A DNA stretch of 64,000 bases from Chitinophaga pinensis (GTDB lineage Bacteria > Bacteroidota > Bacteroidia > UKL13-3): NCBI GenBank assembly GCA_945870425.1, contig CAMBSD010000006.1, positions 1 to 64,000 of the forward strand, read 5' to 3'. The notes beneath the pieces are model-generated. The model saw only the letters and a list, made by a program, of their open reading frames with translations. It was not told the DNA's origin and made no database searches. Of this stretch, positions 52,633 to 62,631 are shown in pieces (the stretch's first letter is position 1; each line of letters begins with the position of its first letter). The position numbers and the translations under genes are program-made.

Positions 52633-53700
52633 TTAAAAATCAGGACATCTAACAGGTCGAACTACTTTTTTGTATTTACGTTTTTTCAATTCAAAAGCAA
52701 GTGAAATTTCATGGGAACTTGGAGCGCCTGGGTTAGCCTGAGACATAGTAGCATCATAGCTATATCCAATTTTCACTTTTTGCGTTCTTAAGCCTAAAAC
52801 AACGATAAAAGCATCTGGGTTTCTTGCTCCTGCGGTAATTTGACGATAATAGAAACCGCCTACTAATTGACCTCTACTTAGGTAACAACCTAAATTTACT
52901 TGTGATGCAAATCCTTGCTGCATGTATACAATGTTGGGATACAAGTTAGATACCCTGCTTTGATTTCTACTTTCAATAATGGGAACTACCATACCAGCGT
53001 GACCAGTATACCTGCGTTCTTGTTTGATATATCCATTCTTCACACCCATGAGTGACTGTGAAGGTTCAGTAAGATTGTGAGCGGCCAGACCTGCGTAAAA
53101 ATATTTTGAGTAAACAATCATACCTGCTGAAAAATTTGGGTAAGAAACCGTAGGGTTTGAATTGGCTAAAGGCTCTTTTGAATCGCGAACAATACCATTT
53201 TGCTGTTCAAATTGGTCAAACCAGTTCAAAGCACTCATATCAATAGATTTTTGAACAAATCCGGCTTGTATAGCTGCTTGTATAGTTATATATTTAGTTA
53301 TTGGAATTTGATAGGCATAGATAGCGTTAGCTGTTACGGTTCTGAGTTTTCCTACACCCTGCTCATCGTAACTTGCCATGGCGCCAAATCCGCCATTAAT
53401 TGCATCATAATGTTCGTCAAATGATACAGAACCCGTTCTGAATGTACCAGCAATACTAGGCCATTGGTTACGAGCATTGGCCACAATACGACCAACAGTT
53501 GAGCTGCCAGCAAAGGCAGGGTTAGTGTAAATTGGATTGGCGTAAAACTGAGAGAATTGTGGATCTTGTGCAAAAACATTTGTACAAGCAAAAAGACATA
53601 GCGCAAAAGGCAACATTTCTTTGCCTAAAAACTGTTTAAATGCACTATGTAACTTCATTTTTTTCTTGTGCGATGCTTTATTTTTTACTTCGTTAATCAA
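52633..53700 (-). CDS. type IX secretion PorP/SprF family membrane protein
   Basis: A 355-residue protein of the same family as the next gene, about one third identical by eye. It has a signal peptide (to VFAQ) followed by DPQFSQFYANPIYTNPAFAG and the strand pattern to PSSHEISLAFE. The start may be the Met at 53658 (MKLHSAFKQF), which gives a more normal signal peptide than the Met at 53700. A -7 element lies at 53765-53772 on this strand. The tandem pair is a duplication. Many Bacteroidota pair each PorP-like gene with its own giant secreted partner, but none is adjacent here. Confidence 0.9.
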   Translation of the reverse strand: MINEVKNKASHKKKMKLHSAFKQFLGKEMLPFALCLFACTNVFAQDPQFSQFYANPIYTNPAFAGSSTVGRIVANARNQWPSIAGTFRTGSVSFDEHYDAINGGFGAMASYDEQGVGKLRTVTANAIYAYQIPITKYITIQAAIQAGFVQKSIDMSALNWFDQFEQQNGIVRDSKEPLANSNPTVSYPNFSAGMIVYSKYFYAGLAAHNLTEPSQSLMGVKNGYIKQERRYTGHAGMVVPIIESRNQSRVSNLYPNIVYMQQGFASQVNLGCYLSRGQLVGGFYYRQITAGARNPDAFIVVLGLRTQKVKIGYSYDATMSQANPGAPSSHEISLAFELKKRKYKKVVRPVRCPDF

Positions 53701-53764
53701 AAAAATTATTCAAAAGGTTTATTTATAAACACAGCAATTTTTTTCCATTACTTATCGTTATTTG

Positions 53765-53772
53765 CAAACCTA
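53765..53772 (-). promoter_or_regulatory. -7 element TAGGTTTG for the porP pair
   Basis: On the minus strand TAGGTTTG lies about 65 bases upstream of the 53700 start and matches TAnnTTTG exactly. It lies in the divergent gap to porU. Confidence 0.4.
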
Positions 53773-53807
53773 ATGAAGTTTCAATTATAAATAAAAACAT
53801 ATTTTAT

Positions 53808-56800
53808 ATGCAATTTTTAATAGAAAATACCTTGAAAGAAGCAAAAAAAATCACTCAAGTGCTGATTTTCATGGCAGTTTGTATTTGCAATTTACAAGCG
53901 CAAAATGAACAAAAATTTGAGTTTAAACGAAATTTTGTTTGGAATGAGTATAAAAACTACCAGGTTGGCGAGATTTTTTTTAGGCAATTACTAAAATTGA
54001 AAGACTTCGATAACTCTCAACAATTTGAGAACTTACCTCTTTTTAAAGAGGTTTTTAACACCAAAGGAAATGAAATTGTTTCGGTAAGTTTGGAGGATGA
54101 GGTATACAACCAAATAGATTTGATCGAAAGTAAGTGGGCTAAAATTCTTAAGAATAATGCAATTGTTAAATCACAAATGGCATATGAAAAAGGGATTCCT
54201 AAAACGGTAGTTAGTATTCTACCTATCCGACTTTCAGGTAGTAAACTAGAATTATTACAATCGGCCAATATTGTTATAAGAACTAGGCAAAATTCTAATT
54301 TGCTATTAAAAAAGAAAGCAAGCTATGCTGCAAATTCTGTTTTGTCCACCGGAGATTGGTTTAAAATTGGGGTGGTTAATTCAGGTGTACAAAAGATAGA
54401 TTATAATTTTTTGAAACAATTGGGAATGAACTTGGAAGGATTGAACCCTAAAAAAATAAGATTGTATGGAAATGGGGCAGGCATGCTGGCACAGCCCAAT
54501 AGTGCTTTTAGATTTGATGATTTAGAAGAGAATAATATTTGGATTAATGGTGAGTCGGATGGTAAGTTCAATGCAGGTGATTATATTTTGTTTTACGGCA
54601 AATCTCAAAAAGATAATTGGATTTATGATGCAAGCGCTAATCAATACTTAAGAAAAAAGAATATTTACAGCGACACCACTTATTATTTTATAACAGTTTC
54701 GAGTTTGAATGGTGCAAGAATAAGTACCAATCCATCGTCTATTAACTATGATACCACCATTACCAATTATGATTTCCTAGCATTTGTAAGTGATGAAAGT
54801 AAGAATTTGGTAAAGTCAGGAAGAAATTGGGTGGGAAAGGAATTTGATAGAGAAACCACCCAACAAGGCATGAGCGTGAATGTACCTTTTATTGTTCCCA
54901 ATTCAGAGGTTAAAATAAGGTCATCTGTAGTTACACGTTCTTTTGTTCCAAGTCAGTTCAATGTAAGTGTGGACGGAAATACTGTTTTAACCCATATTGA
55001 TGGTTCTGTTCCTTCAAGTTATGAATATTATGCCAATAGCCCCAATACGCAAACGGCTACCTTTAAAACAAGTAATACAAATATTTCATTGATTTATGAT
55101 TACAATAAACCTGACCCTAGTTCAATTGGGTGGATTAATTTTATTGAATTGTGTGCTTTGAATAATTTGGTGTATTCTGGCGGAAGTTTGATTTTTAGTA
55201 ACAGTAAGTCAATTAAAACTTCTCGATTTGTAAGATACAGCATCACTACTGGACAACGACTAAGATTATGGGATGTGAGTAATCAAATCAGGCCTAGTGA
55301 GATTGTAGGTAGTTTAGATTCGGATAATGGTGTATATAATTTTACTACAAAATCAGATTCATTAATAACCTTTGTGGCATTTGATGGAAATAACTTTAAT
55401 GTGCCAGTTGCGGTTGGAAAAATCAATAATCAAAACTTGCATGGTATGGCTGCTGCGGATAACATAATCATTACGCATCCATCTTTTATTAATGAGGCCA
55501 ATAGATTGGCTGAATTTCATAAGCAAAAGCAGGGTTTAAAAGCAGCGGTAGTTAATATTCAAGATATTTACAACGAATTTGGCTCTGGAGCTCAAGATCT
55601 ATCAGCCATTAGAGATTATTTGAGAATGATGTATAATAAGTTCTCTGTAAGTGAAAGGCCTAGATTTGTAACTTTATTTGGACGAGCCTCATATGATTTC
55701 AAATATCGAATTGCAGAAAACACCAATTTTGTCCCTACATACGAGAGTGATTATTCATATGATTTTACCAATAGTTATAACAGTGATGACTATATTGCTT
55801 TACTAGATGATAACGAGGGAACTTGGGATAGCCAAAATGATGCTGATGAATTGTTAGATATGGGTGTTGGTAGGTTACCAGTAAAAAATATAGATGAAGC
55901 CAAAACCTTAGTTGATAAAATTATACACTATGAGGCTACAGAAAGTAAAGGCGATTGGCAAAATAAATTGGTATTTGTTGGAGATGACGAGGATGATAAT
56001 TTACACATCAATCAAGCAAATTTGATGGCAAATAATATCATTAATAAGTACCATGAATACAATGTACAAAAAATATTTGTAGACGCTTATCCAGAAGTGA
56101 CCGGTGCTGGAGGTAAAAGAAATATTGAAGCACAATCAGCCCTAGTTAGATCGGTTCAAAAAGGCTGCTTGGTTTTTAATTACACAGGACATGGTGGTGA
56201 AGTGGGATTAAGTAAAAAACGTATTTTAAATACGGATGATATTAACTCATGGTCCAATTATGATGCCTTGCCATTATTTATGACTGCTACATGTGAGTTC
56301 AGTCGATTTGATGACCCATCGAGAAATGCAGCAGGTGAAATGACTTTACTAAATCCAAATGGAGGTGGTATAGCCTTATTTACTACAGTTAGATTGGTTT
56401 ATATTAGTGAAAACAATGCCCTCAGTAATTCATTTTACAATAACCTGGGTATAGATTCTATATCTCAGTTATCCCCTCAGTATTTTGGCGACATCATGCG
56501 AAGAACTAAAAACGGTTATCAATCAAAAAACACAAGAAATTTCACCTTACTAGGTGACCCTGCATTGCCACTTGCTTTTCCGCGTTATTTTGTAAAAACA
56601 GATTCAATGAACGGAAAATCTATTACCGTTTTTGCCGATACAGTTAAAGCTTTGTCTAAAGTAACTATATCTGGACGTGTAACCAATGAAAGCGGAAATG
56701 TGATGAATGATTTTAATGGTTTTGTGTATCCAACTGTTTTTGATAAAAAAACAACTTATCAAACCCTACAAAACAATGCGACTAGTCCAAAAGTTGATTT

Positions 56801-57689
56801 TGTAATGCAAAACAATATTATTTATAAAGGCAAGGCAACTGTCAATAATGGTTTTTTTAGTTTTACCTTCATTGTTCCAAAAGATATATCCTACCAATAT
56901 GGCTATGGTAAAATTAGTTATTATAGCAACAACGATAGTTTGGATGCCAATGGCTATTATGAGCAGTTTATTGTAGGTGGAACAGCAGATGTAGTTGATA
57001 AAGATACAAAAGGACCAGATATCAAATTGTTTATGAATGATAAGAAGTTTGTAAATGGTGGTACTACTGACGAAAACCCATTATTTATTGCCACCTTATT
57101 TGATGAGAATGGCATAAACACGGTTGGACGAGGCGTAGGAAGGGATTTGGCTGGCACGCTTATTAGGGTTGAAGAAAAATCAGCTGATAATGCTACAAGC
57201 GCTGTTATTTTAAATGATTATTACCAAGCATCTACCAACTCCTACCAAAGTGGTGAGATCAAATATAATATCAAGGCGTTGAGCAGTGGAAATAAATATA
57301 CCATGAAATTAAGGGCATTTGATGTGTTTAATAATTCAAGTGAGTCGGCCTTAGATTTTGTAGTGGAGTCTAACGCGGGATTGGCTTTGCAACATGTATT
57401 AAATTACCCCAACCCATTTGTGAACCATACCACTTTCCACTTTGATCACAATATGGCCAATCAGCCATTAACGGTGCAAATTCAAATTTTTACCATTTCT
57501 GGTAAATTAATAAAAACCCTTAGTACTGATTTGCTATCGGCTAAGTCTCATTTTGAGGATATTAGTTGGGATGGCAGAGATGAGTATGGTGATGTAATTG
57601 GTAAGGGAGTGTATATTTACAAAGTGAAGGTGAAAACCCCAAGCAGTAAAGTAGAAGAGAAATTTGAGAAATTGGTCATTTTAAATTAA
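53808..57689 (+). CDS. porU: type IX secretion sortase PorU, gingipain-type C25 peptidase
   Basis: A 1293-residue outer-membrane-bound protease that removes C-terminal signals of type IX cargo and attaches A-LPS. It has a signal peptide (to LQAQ), a pro-domain, then the C25 peptidase domain. Catalytic residues are visible: His795 in YTGHGGEVG and Cys829 in TATCEFSRFDDP, spaced as in the family. The end (about 1200-1293) carries the type A C-terminal signal-like domain with LNYPNPFVNHTTFHFDHN and WDGRDEYGDVIGKGVYIYKV. PorU itself is known to carry such a domain. It is followed directly by porV. Confidence 0.95.
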   Translation: MQFLIENTLKEAKKITQVLIFMAVCICNLQAQNEQKFEFKRNFVWNEYKNYQVGEIFFRQLLKLKDFDNSQQFENLPLFKEVFNTKGNEIVSVSLEDEVYNQIDLIESKWAKILKNNAIVKSQMAYEKGIPKTVVSILPIRLSGSKLELLQSANIVIRTRQNSNLLLKKKASYAANSVLSTGDWFKIGVVNSGVQKIDYNFLKQLGMNLEGLNPKKIRLYGNGAGMLAQPNSAFRFDDLEENNIWINGESDGKFNAGDYILFYGKSQKDNWIYDASANQYLRKKNIYSDTTYYFITVSSLNGARISTNPSSINYDTTITNYDFLAFVSDESKNLVKSGRNWVGKEFDRETTQQGMSVNVPFIVPNSEVKIRSSVVTRSFVPSQFNVSVDGNTVLTHIDGSVPSSYEYYANSPNTQTATFKTSNTNISLIYDYNKPDPSSIGWINFIELCALNNLVYSGGSLIFSNSKSIKTSRFVRYSITTGQRLRLWDVSNQIRPSEIVGSLDSDNGVYNFTTKSDSLITFVAFDGNNFNVPVAVGKINNQNLHGMAAADNIIITHPSFINEANRLAEFHKQKQGLKAAVVNIQDIYNEFGSGAQDLSAIRDYLRMMYNKFSVSERPRFVTLFGRASYDFKYRIAENTNFVPTYESDYSYDFTNSYNSDDYIALLDDNEGTWDSQNDADELLDMGVGRLPVKNIDEAKTLVDKIIHYEATESKGDWQNKLVFVGDDEDDNLHINQANLMANNIINKYHEYNVQKIFVDAYPEVTGAGGKRNIEAQSALVRSVQKGCLVFNYTGHGGEVGLSKKRILNTDDINSWSNYDALPLFMTATCEFSRFDDPSRNAAGEMTLLNPNGGGIALFTTVRLVYISENNALSNSFYNNLGIDSISQLSPQYFGDIMRRTKNGYQSKNTRNFTLLGDPALPLAFPRYFVKTDSMNGKSITVFADTVKALSKVTISGRVTNESGNVMNDFNGFVYPTVFDKKTTYQTLQNNATSPKVDFVMQNNIIYKGKATVNNGFFSFTFIVPKDISYQYGYGKISYYSNNDSLDANGYYEQFIVGGTADVVDKDTKGPDIKLFMNDKKFVNGGTTDENPLFIATLFDENGINTVGRGVGRDLAGTLIRVEEKSADNATSAVILNDYYQASTNSYQSGEIKYNIKALSSGNKYTMKLRAFDVFNNSSESALDFVVESNAGLALQHVLNYPNPFVNHTTFHFDHNMANQPLTVQIQIFTISGKLIKTLSTDLLSAKSHFEDISWDGRDEYGDVIGKGVYIYKVKVKTPSSKVEEKFEKLVILN

Positions 57690-57719
57690 TTGTTTAAGAT
57701 AAAAAAGAAAATATTTTTG
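57690..57719 (+). promoter_or_regulatory. internal promoter of porV (-33 TTG, -7 TATTTTTG)
   Basis: TTG at 57690-57692, 19 bases, then TATTTTTG (57712-57719), an exact TAnnTTTG. It starts the base after the porU stop and lies nine bases before the porV ATG. The TTG is thus a -33 element, not a start codon. Confidence 0.55.
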
Positions 57720-57728
57720 CATCCATTC

Positions 57729-59003
57729 ATGAAAAAACAAAATATAGAAAAAATTGCATTGGCCATTGTTTTGTGTGTTATATCCATTTCAAAGTCAAAT
57801 GCTCAAATATCTGCTTCTAATTTAAATGGTGGCCAAAACACCATTACCACAGCGGTCCCCTTTTTATTAATATCTCCTGATGCAAGGGGTGCTGGTTTAG
57901 GAGATGCTGGTGGCGCTATGCCCAATGATGTGAATGCCATGCATTGGAATATTGCCAAGCTTCCATTCAATGAAAAAAAAGGAGCAGTTGGTCTATCTTA
58001 CACACCATGGTTGAGAAATCTAGTTCCTGATATTTCCTTATCTTACCTCTCATTTTATAGTAAGTATGGAGACAGAGGTGCTTTTGCCGGCTCACTTCGT
58101 TATTTCTCTCTAGGTCAAATTAATTTCACAGATAATTTTGGAAATCCACTTGGAAATTATACCCCTAATGAATTGGCTGTTGATTTGGGATATGCAACTA
58201 AGTTATCAGAAAACTTTTCGGTAGGTATCGCGTTCAGATATATTTATTCAAATTTAGCGGCTGCCTTCAATCAATCTCAAAATGCTATCAATGCAGGTAC
58301 TTCCTTCTCGGGAGATATTGGAGCTTATTATAAAAACAAATTTAAATACGAAGGTAAAAAATTTGATTATGGTATTGGTTTAAGTGTAAGTAATATTGGT
58401 TCTAAGTTAACCTACACAAGCGCCCAATATGAAAATTATATACCTATCAATTTAAGACTTTCAACTTATACCAATGTAGAAATTGATAAGTATAACACAG
58501 TTGCTTTCTTGTTAGATTTTAATAAATTATTAGTTCCAACTCCTCCTATTTTTTATAAAACGGCAAAAGGGTATGACTCTTTGGATATTAACAAAAAGCC
58601 AGTGATTCAAAGTGGTCAAGACCCTAATGTGCCTGTTGTGCAAGGTATGTTTCAGTCTTTCTATGATGCACCAAGAGGATTTAGCGAGGAGCTAGATGAA
58701 ATCAATATTTCAGCAGGTTTAGAATATTGGTACGAGAAACAATTTGCACTTCGTGGTGGCTATTTTCATGAGCCACAATCTAAAGGTAACCGCCAATATG
58801 CAACTGTTGGTATTGGTTTAAGATACAATGTGTTTGGCTTAGATGTGGCTTACTTATGGCCTTTCCAACAAAGACATCCATTGGAAAATACATTACGCTT
58901 TACCTTGTTGTTCGACTTTGATGCTTTTGTGAGCCAAAAGGATGAAGACAAAAAGAGTAAAAGAAGCAATGGTAACAACGAAGATGATGCACCTAAAGAA
59001 TAG
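57729..59003 (+). CDS. porV: type IX secretion outer membrane protein PorV (LptO)
   Basis: A 424-residue outer-membrane barrel of the FadL-like class that carries cargo from the SprA translocon to PorU. A signal peptide (to SNAQ, about residue 26) is followed by the PorV-typical TAVPFLLISPDARGAGLGDA and MHWNIAKLPF. Strands continue to a DFDAFVSQKDED end. The start is the ATG at 57729; the upstream in-frame TTG belongs to a promoter. Gene order porU-porV is the usual one. Confidence 0.94.
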   Translation: MKKQNIEKIALAIVLCVISISKSNAQISASNLNGGQNTITTAVPFLLISPDARGAGLGDAGGAMPNDVNAMHWNIAKLPFNEKKGAVGLSYTPWLRNLVPDISLSYLSFYSKYGDRGAFAGSLRYFSLGQINFTDNFGNPLGNYTPNELAVDLGYATKLSENFSVGIAFRYIYSNLAAAFNQSQNAINAGTSFSGDIGAYYKNKFKYEGKKFDYGIGLSVSNIGSKLTYTSAQYENYIPINLRLSTYTNVEIDKYNTVAFLLDFNKLLVPTPPIFYKTAKGYDSLDINKKPVIQSGQDPNVPVVQGMFQSFYDAPRGFSEELDEINISAGLEYWYEKQFALRGGYFHEPQSKGNRQYATVGIGLRYNVFGLDVAYLWPFQQRHPLENTLRFTLLFDFDAFVSQKDEDKKSKRSNGNNEDDAPKE

Positions 59004-59006
59004 AAG

Positions 59007-59477
59007 ATGCGCATAGGATTTGGTTTTGATGTTCACCAACTTTCAGAAGACAGAGAGTTTTGGTTAGGGGGTATAAAAATACCTGCTGCCAAAGGTATAT
59101 TGGGTCATAGTGATGCCGATGTTTTGCTGCATGCTATTTGCGATGCCATTTTGGGTGCCTTGGCTTTGGGTGATATAGGAAAACATTTTCCTGATACAGA
59201 CCAAAGTTTTAAAGGTATTGATAGCAAAATCTTACTAAGTAAAACCATTGAACTTATTTCTCAAAAAGGTTACAGAATAGGTAATATTGATTCTTCTGTT
59301 GTGCTCCAACAACCAAAGATAATGCCTTATGCGGATGATATGCGTAAATGCATTGCAGAGCTATGCCACATAAGCATGGATGATGTTTCAATTAAAGCCA
59401 CCACCAACGAAAAAATGGGTTTTATAGGCCGCGAAGAAGGCATTGTAGCCTATGCGGTGGTATTGTTGTTAAAATAA
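59007..59477 (+). CDS. ispF: 2-C-methyl-D-erythritol 2,4-cyclodiphosphate synthase
   Basis: A 156-residue cytoplasmic trimeric zinc enzyme that forms the cyclic diphosphate in the MEP isoprenoid pathway. It opens RIGFGFDVHQL, with zinc ligands Asp8 and His10, then GHSDADVLLHA with the third ligand His42. It closes in KATTNEKMGFIGREEGI, which is diagnostic. It begins three bases after the porV stop, so it is translated from the same transcript. Its 3' end overlaps the convergent regulator gene by nine bases. Confidence 0.96.
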   Translation: MRIGFGFDVHQLSEDREFWLGGIKIPAAKGILGHSDADVLLHAICDAILGALALGDIGKHFPDTDQSFKGIDSKILLSKTIELISQKGYRIGNIDSSVVLQQPKIMPYADDMRKCIAELCHISMDDVSIKATTNEKMGFIGREEGIVAYAVVLLLK

Positions 59478-60152
59478 ATAGTTTGTTTTCTTACTTATAG
59501 AATATTCCAATTCTGTATTTGTAACCAATCCATGCAAAGCTGCCCAAGATGATAATTGTGCGGAATTTTTCAAGCCTATTTTTTGCAGTATTTTAGATTT
59601 CATGATGTCTATAGTTGCTATTGAATTACCCAACAGCGGGGCTATTTCAGAGGATGTTAAACCACATGAAACCAATTTAACTACCCTAATTTCTTTGTTG
59701 TTTAGTTCAAATGATATTTGGGTTTTAATTGCCACAGTTTGCTTTTTTTGCCAGTTGATATAATACTCTTCATCAAAAAAATCATAGCCTTTTGTAATCA
59801 TATCAAGGGTGTTTTTTATTTCAAATAAATCATTATTGCAATATGCGTTAATCCCAAATGATTTGCATTTTGCTGGCAAGTGTTCCAAGTAATGATTAGA
59901 TACTAAAATTACCTTACCCACATAGTTATTTGTTTTCAATAAATGAAATATTTCAATACCTTTAAGTATTGGCAATTGATAATTTAAAATTACTACATCA
60001 GGATGGGTATCTGAAAGGGTTTTTAATAACTCAATTCCACAACATAAAGAGTATTTTACATTGTATTTTGGAGAGTTTTCAAGATGGGATTTTAAATGCA
60101 ATAGTTGCTCTAGGTTGTTATTGCAGCGAGATATTGTAACTTTCATATTCAA
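59469..60152 (-). CDS. LuxR-type response regulator with atypical receiver
   Basis: A 227-residue protein with a receiver-like domain (about residues 3-120) and a C-terminal LuxR helix-turn-helix (about 148-212, NNKEIRVVKLVSCGLTSSEI and IDIMKSKILQKIGLKNSAQL). The phospho-acceptor site reads PDVVILNYQLP: Asn57 replaces Asp. The N-terminal acidic pocket is ISRCNNN, and the usual Lys loop is CNNDLF, so all three phosphorylation sites are missing. It is probably controlled by something other than phosphate. It ends inside ispF (9-bp convergent overlap) and reads away from the tail-fibre-like gene. Confidence 0.88.
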   Translation of the reverse strand: MNMKVTISRCNNNLEQLLHLKSHLENSPKYNVKYSLCCGIELLKTLSDTHPDVVILNYQLPILKGIEIFHLLKTNNYVGKVILVSNHYLEHLPAKCKSFGINAYCNNDLFEIKNTLDMITKGYDFFDEEYYINWQKKQTVAIKTQISFELNNKEIRVVKLVSCGLTSSEIAPLLGNSIATIDIMKSKILQKIGLKNSAQLSSWAALHGLVTNTELEYSISKKTNYLF

Positions 60153-60297
60153 TCAAATGAGGTATTACAAGTATACATCAACAAATTAAAATTACAATAT
60201 AGGTTCTTATATTAATTAACGAAAACGGCATATAAATATAGGAAATTATATTTTAGGTAGTGATACTGGCTTTTATTATTGTCTAAAACTTATCAAT

Positions 60298-61800
60298 ATG
60301 AAAAAATTAAGACTATCTCTTTCGATTCTTTTATCCATAATTATTTGTAACCAGTTAAAAGCGCAAACTTGGAATATTAATGGTAATACTATAATTAATA
60401 CACCTAAAACAGGCATTATTGGAACGGATGCGAATAGTAATATTAATAATTTAATGATGCTATACAATGGCCAAGAGGCAATGGCAATATCACAAGGAAA
60501 TCCAAGTATTGGATATAATTTAAGTATAGGAAACACTAACACCTTTCAACAATTTAATAACTTTGCTATAGGCTACAGAACCACTATGAATAGTACTAAT
60601 TGTTTTTCTATTGGATTAGATAATACAATTGGAGCCATTGATATGGATAATTCATATGCCATTGGAACTAATATTGATGCGCCCTCTAATCATGCCTTAT
60701 TCTTTGCATTAGGGCGAAATATCTATTTTGATAATGGTAGAAACGCTGGTGGATTTGTAATTGGAACAGGTGTTGACGCTACAACTCAATTGCAAGCATG
60801 TGATGAACCTAATAGTTTAAGCATTGGATTTAATAGTGATATTCCCACTTTGTTTGTGGGTGCCTCTGCTGGCCGCAAAACCACGGGTAATGTGGGTATA
60901 GGCGATGGGTTTGGAGCTAACGGAACTAACCAGCCATCTTATAAATTGGATGTTCATGGTACTTTTCACGCTACTATGGCAAGTATATTTGATAATGATT
61001 TAGTTGTTGGACACGACTTAACGGTTAACAACAATTTGAATATAAGTAATGCATTGGTAGCACCCAACATTACGGCAAGCAACAATGTAACGGCAGGCAA
61101 TACCATTTCTGGGCCAATAGGTATTTTTAATAATAAAATTACAGTTCTTAATAATGCATATATAGGCAGTGCAAGCAGTTTAGTAGGAGCCAAATTTGAA
61201 GTTTCTAATAACACAAATGCCCTTACTCAATTTATTTATAATCCTACGGGCACAGCTCGATTATTAAGATTAAAGGGTGGTTTTGGTGGTGGCACCCAAT
61301 CTTTATTACAAATTGAAGCAAATAATACAAGTGGCGATAATACACTTGAGGGAAATATTAAATTCAAAGTGCAAGCCAATGGATGTGTATTGTTAAACTC
61401 TACAACCCCAGAGGCTGTTTTTCACATACAGTCTGGATATTTCGGGGTAAACAATGCTTTATTAATTAAAGACCCCAATGGGGTGAACATATTTAAAGTA
61501 GACAATGGAGGAAATACCTATGCAAAAAAAATAATGGTTGTGTCAAATATAGTTGCAGATTATGTATTTGAAAAAAACTATCATTTGCTGAGTGTACCTG
61601 ATTTGGATAAATATGTAAGAGCAAACCACCACCTGCCTAATGTACCTAGTGCAGGTGACATTAAAAATAACGAAAACCAAATTGATGTGGCTAGTTTTCA
61701 AATGACTTTATTAGAAAAAGTTGAAGAATTAACTTTATACATTATACAACAGCAAAAAGAAATTGAAGCTTTAAAAGAAGCGATGCAAAAAAATAAATAA
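60298..61800 (+). CDS. secreted tail-fibre/trimeric-adhesin-like protein
   Basis: A 500-residue secreted protein (signal peptide to KAQ, about residue 23). The N-terminal half has repeated NAxGxxT-type head motifs (FAIGYRTT, FSIGLDNTIGA, SYAIGTNID, LSIGFNS) similar to trimeric autotransporter heads. A middle part is Asn-rich and strand-forming. The C-terminus carries ADYVFEKNYHLLSVPDLDKY and HLPNVPSAGDI, then a coiled coil (LLEKVEELTLYIIQQQKEIE). This C-terminus is widespread in Bacteroidota surface proteins with tail-fibre-like domains. No phage genes are near, so it is a surface structure rather than a prophage part. Confidence 0.8.
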   Translation: MKKLRLSLSILLSIIICNQLKAQTWNINGNTIINTPKTGIIGTDANSNINNLMMLYNGQEAMAISQGNPSIGYNLSIGNTNTFQQFNNFAIGYRTTMNSTNCFSIGLDNTIGAIDMDNSYAIGTNIDAPSNHALFFALGRNIYFDNGRNAGGFVIGTGVDATTQLQACDEPNSLSIGFNSDIPTLFVGASAGRKTTGNVGIGDGFGANGTNQPSYKLDVHGTFHATMASIFDNDLVVGHDLTVNNNLNISNALVAPNITASNNVTAGNTISGPIGIFNNKITVLNNAYIGSASSLVGAKFEVSNNTNALTQFIYNPTGTARLLRLKGGFGGGTQSLLQIEANNTSGDNTLEGNIKFKVQANGCVLLNSTTPEAVFHIQSGYFGVNNALLIKDPNGVNIFKVDNGGNTYAKKIMVVSNIVADYVFEKNYHLLSVPDLDKYVRANHHLPNVPSAGDIKNNENQIDVASFQMTLLEKVEELTLYIIQQQKEIEALKEAMQKNK

Positions 61801-61821
61801 ATAGGTTTCATATTTGTGCTA

Positions 61822-62628
61822 ATGAAACCATTAATCATGAAAAAATATTTATACATATTAAGCATATTTTGTACCCTGCTATGCAGCACTTGCAGCTATG
61901 AGGATATAGTACCGGAGAACCCTTGTGCGAATCAAGAAGAGGTAAAAGCAATAATTGAAATGGCTCAATATATGGGTAGAAACTTTGATAATAAAGATAC
62001 ATTTATTGTGGAGCCAACTGATATCTTTTCGAATGGCTCTATTAGATTTGATGCTTTAATTGAAAATGCGAAATACACTTGGATTTTAGGAGCAGAAACA
62101 CTTTATACCAAAAGTTTTATAAGGAATATGTCAACAGTACCTCCAGGGCAATATCAGGTAACCTTGATAGTGCAGAAAACTCCAAATAAAACTTGTTTTC
62201 CAAGAGATAATGGAATGGATACATTTACACGAGTATTTAGCACAACAGATGAAGCCTGTAGCTTTTTAACTAATAATAGTTTTAAAGGTGTTTGGGTAAA
62301 TGAATCGGCTGATTCATTTGAAATAACCATTGCCAATTGGAATGTTTTAGATGGCAATTGGACAGTTAGAGACAGTTGCAGAGGAAATGTAAATTTCGTC
62401 AATCTCAATAAGGGTGTTGCGTTTAGACCCGATGTAAAACATGATACCATTTGGGGTCCATATAGTAGTTCGTTAAACACAAATACATTTGTTTATATGA
62501 GAGGAGAAGGAGTTGATTGGCAGGTTCCTCATGGCTTTTTAAAAGTAAATCCAGTTGATACAAGCATTGAAGGTACATATTCTTTACAGAATAAGACACA
62601 TCATTTTAAAGGAAGATTAATAAAATAA
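61822..62628 (+). CDS. putative lipoprotein of unknown function
   Basis: A 268-residue protein with a lipobox-like LLCSTC (Cys about residue 24). Two beta-rich parts follow, the second (about 165-268) with WVNESADSFEITIANWNVLD and a closing GTYSLQNKTHHFKGRL, as in lipocalin-like barrels. No family is recognised. ATG 61822 is chosen; the later ATG at 61837 (MKKYLYILS) gives a more usual signal peptide and is equally possible. The gap to the previous gene is 21 bases and the next gene begins 3 bases later, so these three form one unit. Confidence 0.7.
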   Translation: MKPLIMKKYLYILSIFCTLLCSTCSYEDIVPENPCANQEEVKAIIEMAQYMGRNFDNKDTFIVEPTDIFSNGSIRFDALIENAKYTWILGAETLYTKSFIRNMSTVPPGQYQVTLIVQKTPNKTCFPRDNGMDTFTRVFSTTDEACSFLTNNSFKGVWVNESADSFEITIANWNVLDGNWTVRDSCRGNVNFVNLNKGVAFRPDVKHDTIWGPYSSSLNTNTFVYMRGEGVDWQVPHGFLKVNPVDTSIEGTYSLQNKTHHFKGRLIK

Positions 62629-62631
62629 ATT

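Noticed and set aside
53808-57689. Secreted gingipain-like virulence protease
   Set aside because: Position next to porV and overall length fit PorU; a C-terminal signal-like domain is also known in PorU.
57690-57728. TTG start giving 13 more residues for PorV
   Set aside because: The TTG is the -33 of an exact promoter, and the ATG at 57729 starts a normal signal peptide.
60298-61800. Prophage tail-fibre gene
   Set aside because: No phage structural, integrase or lysis genes nearby. The C-terminus is common in Bacteroidota surface proteins.
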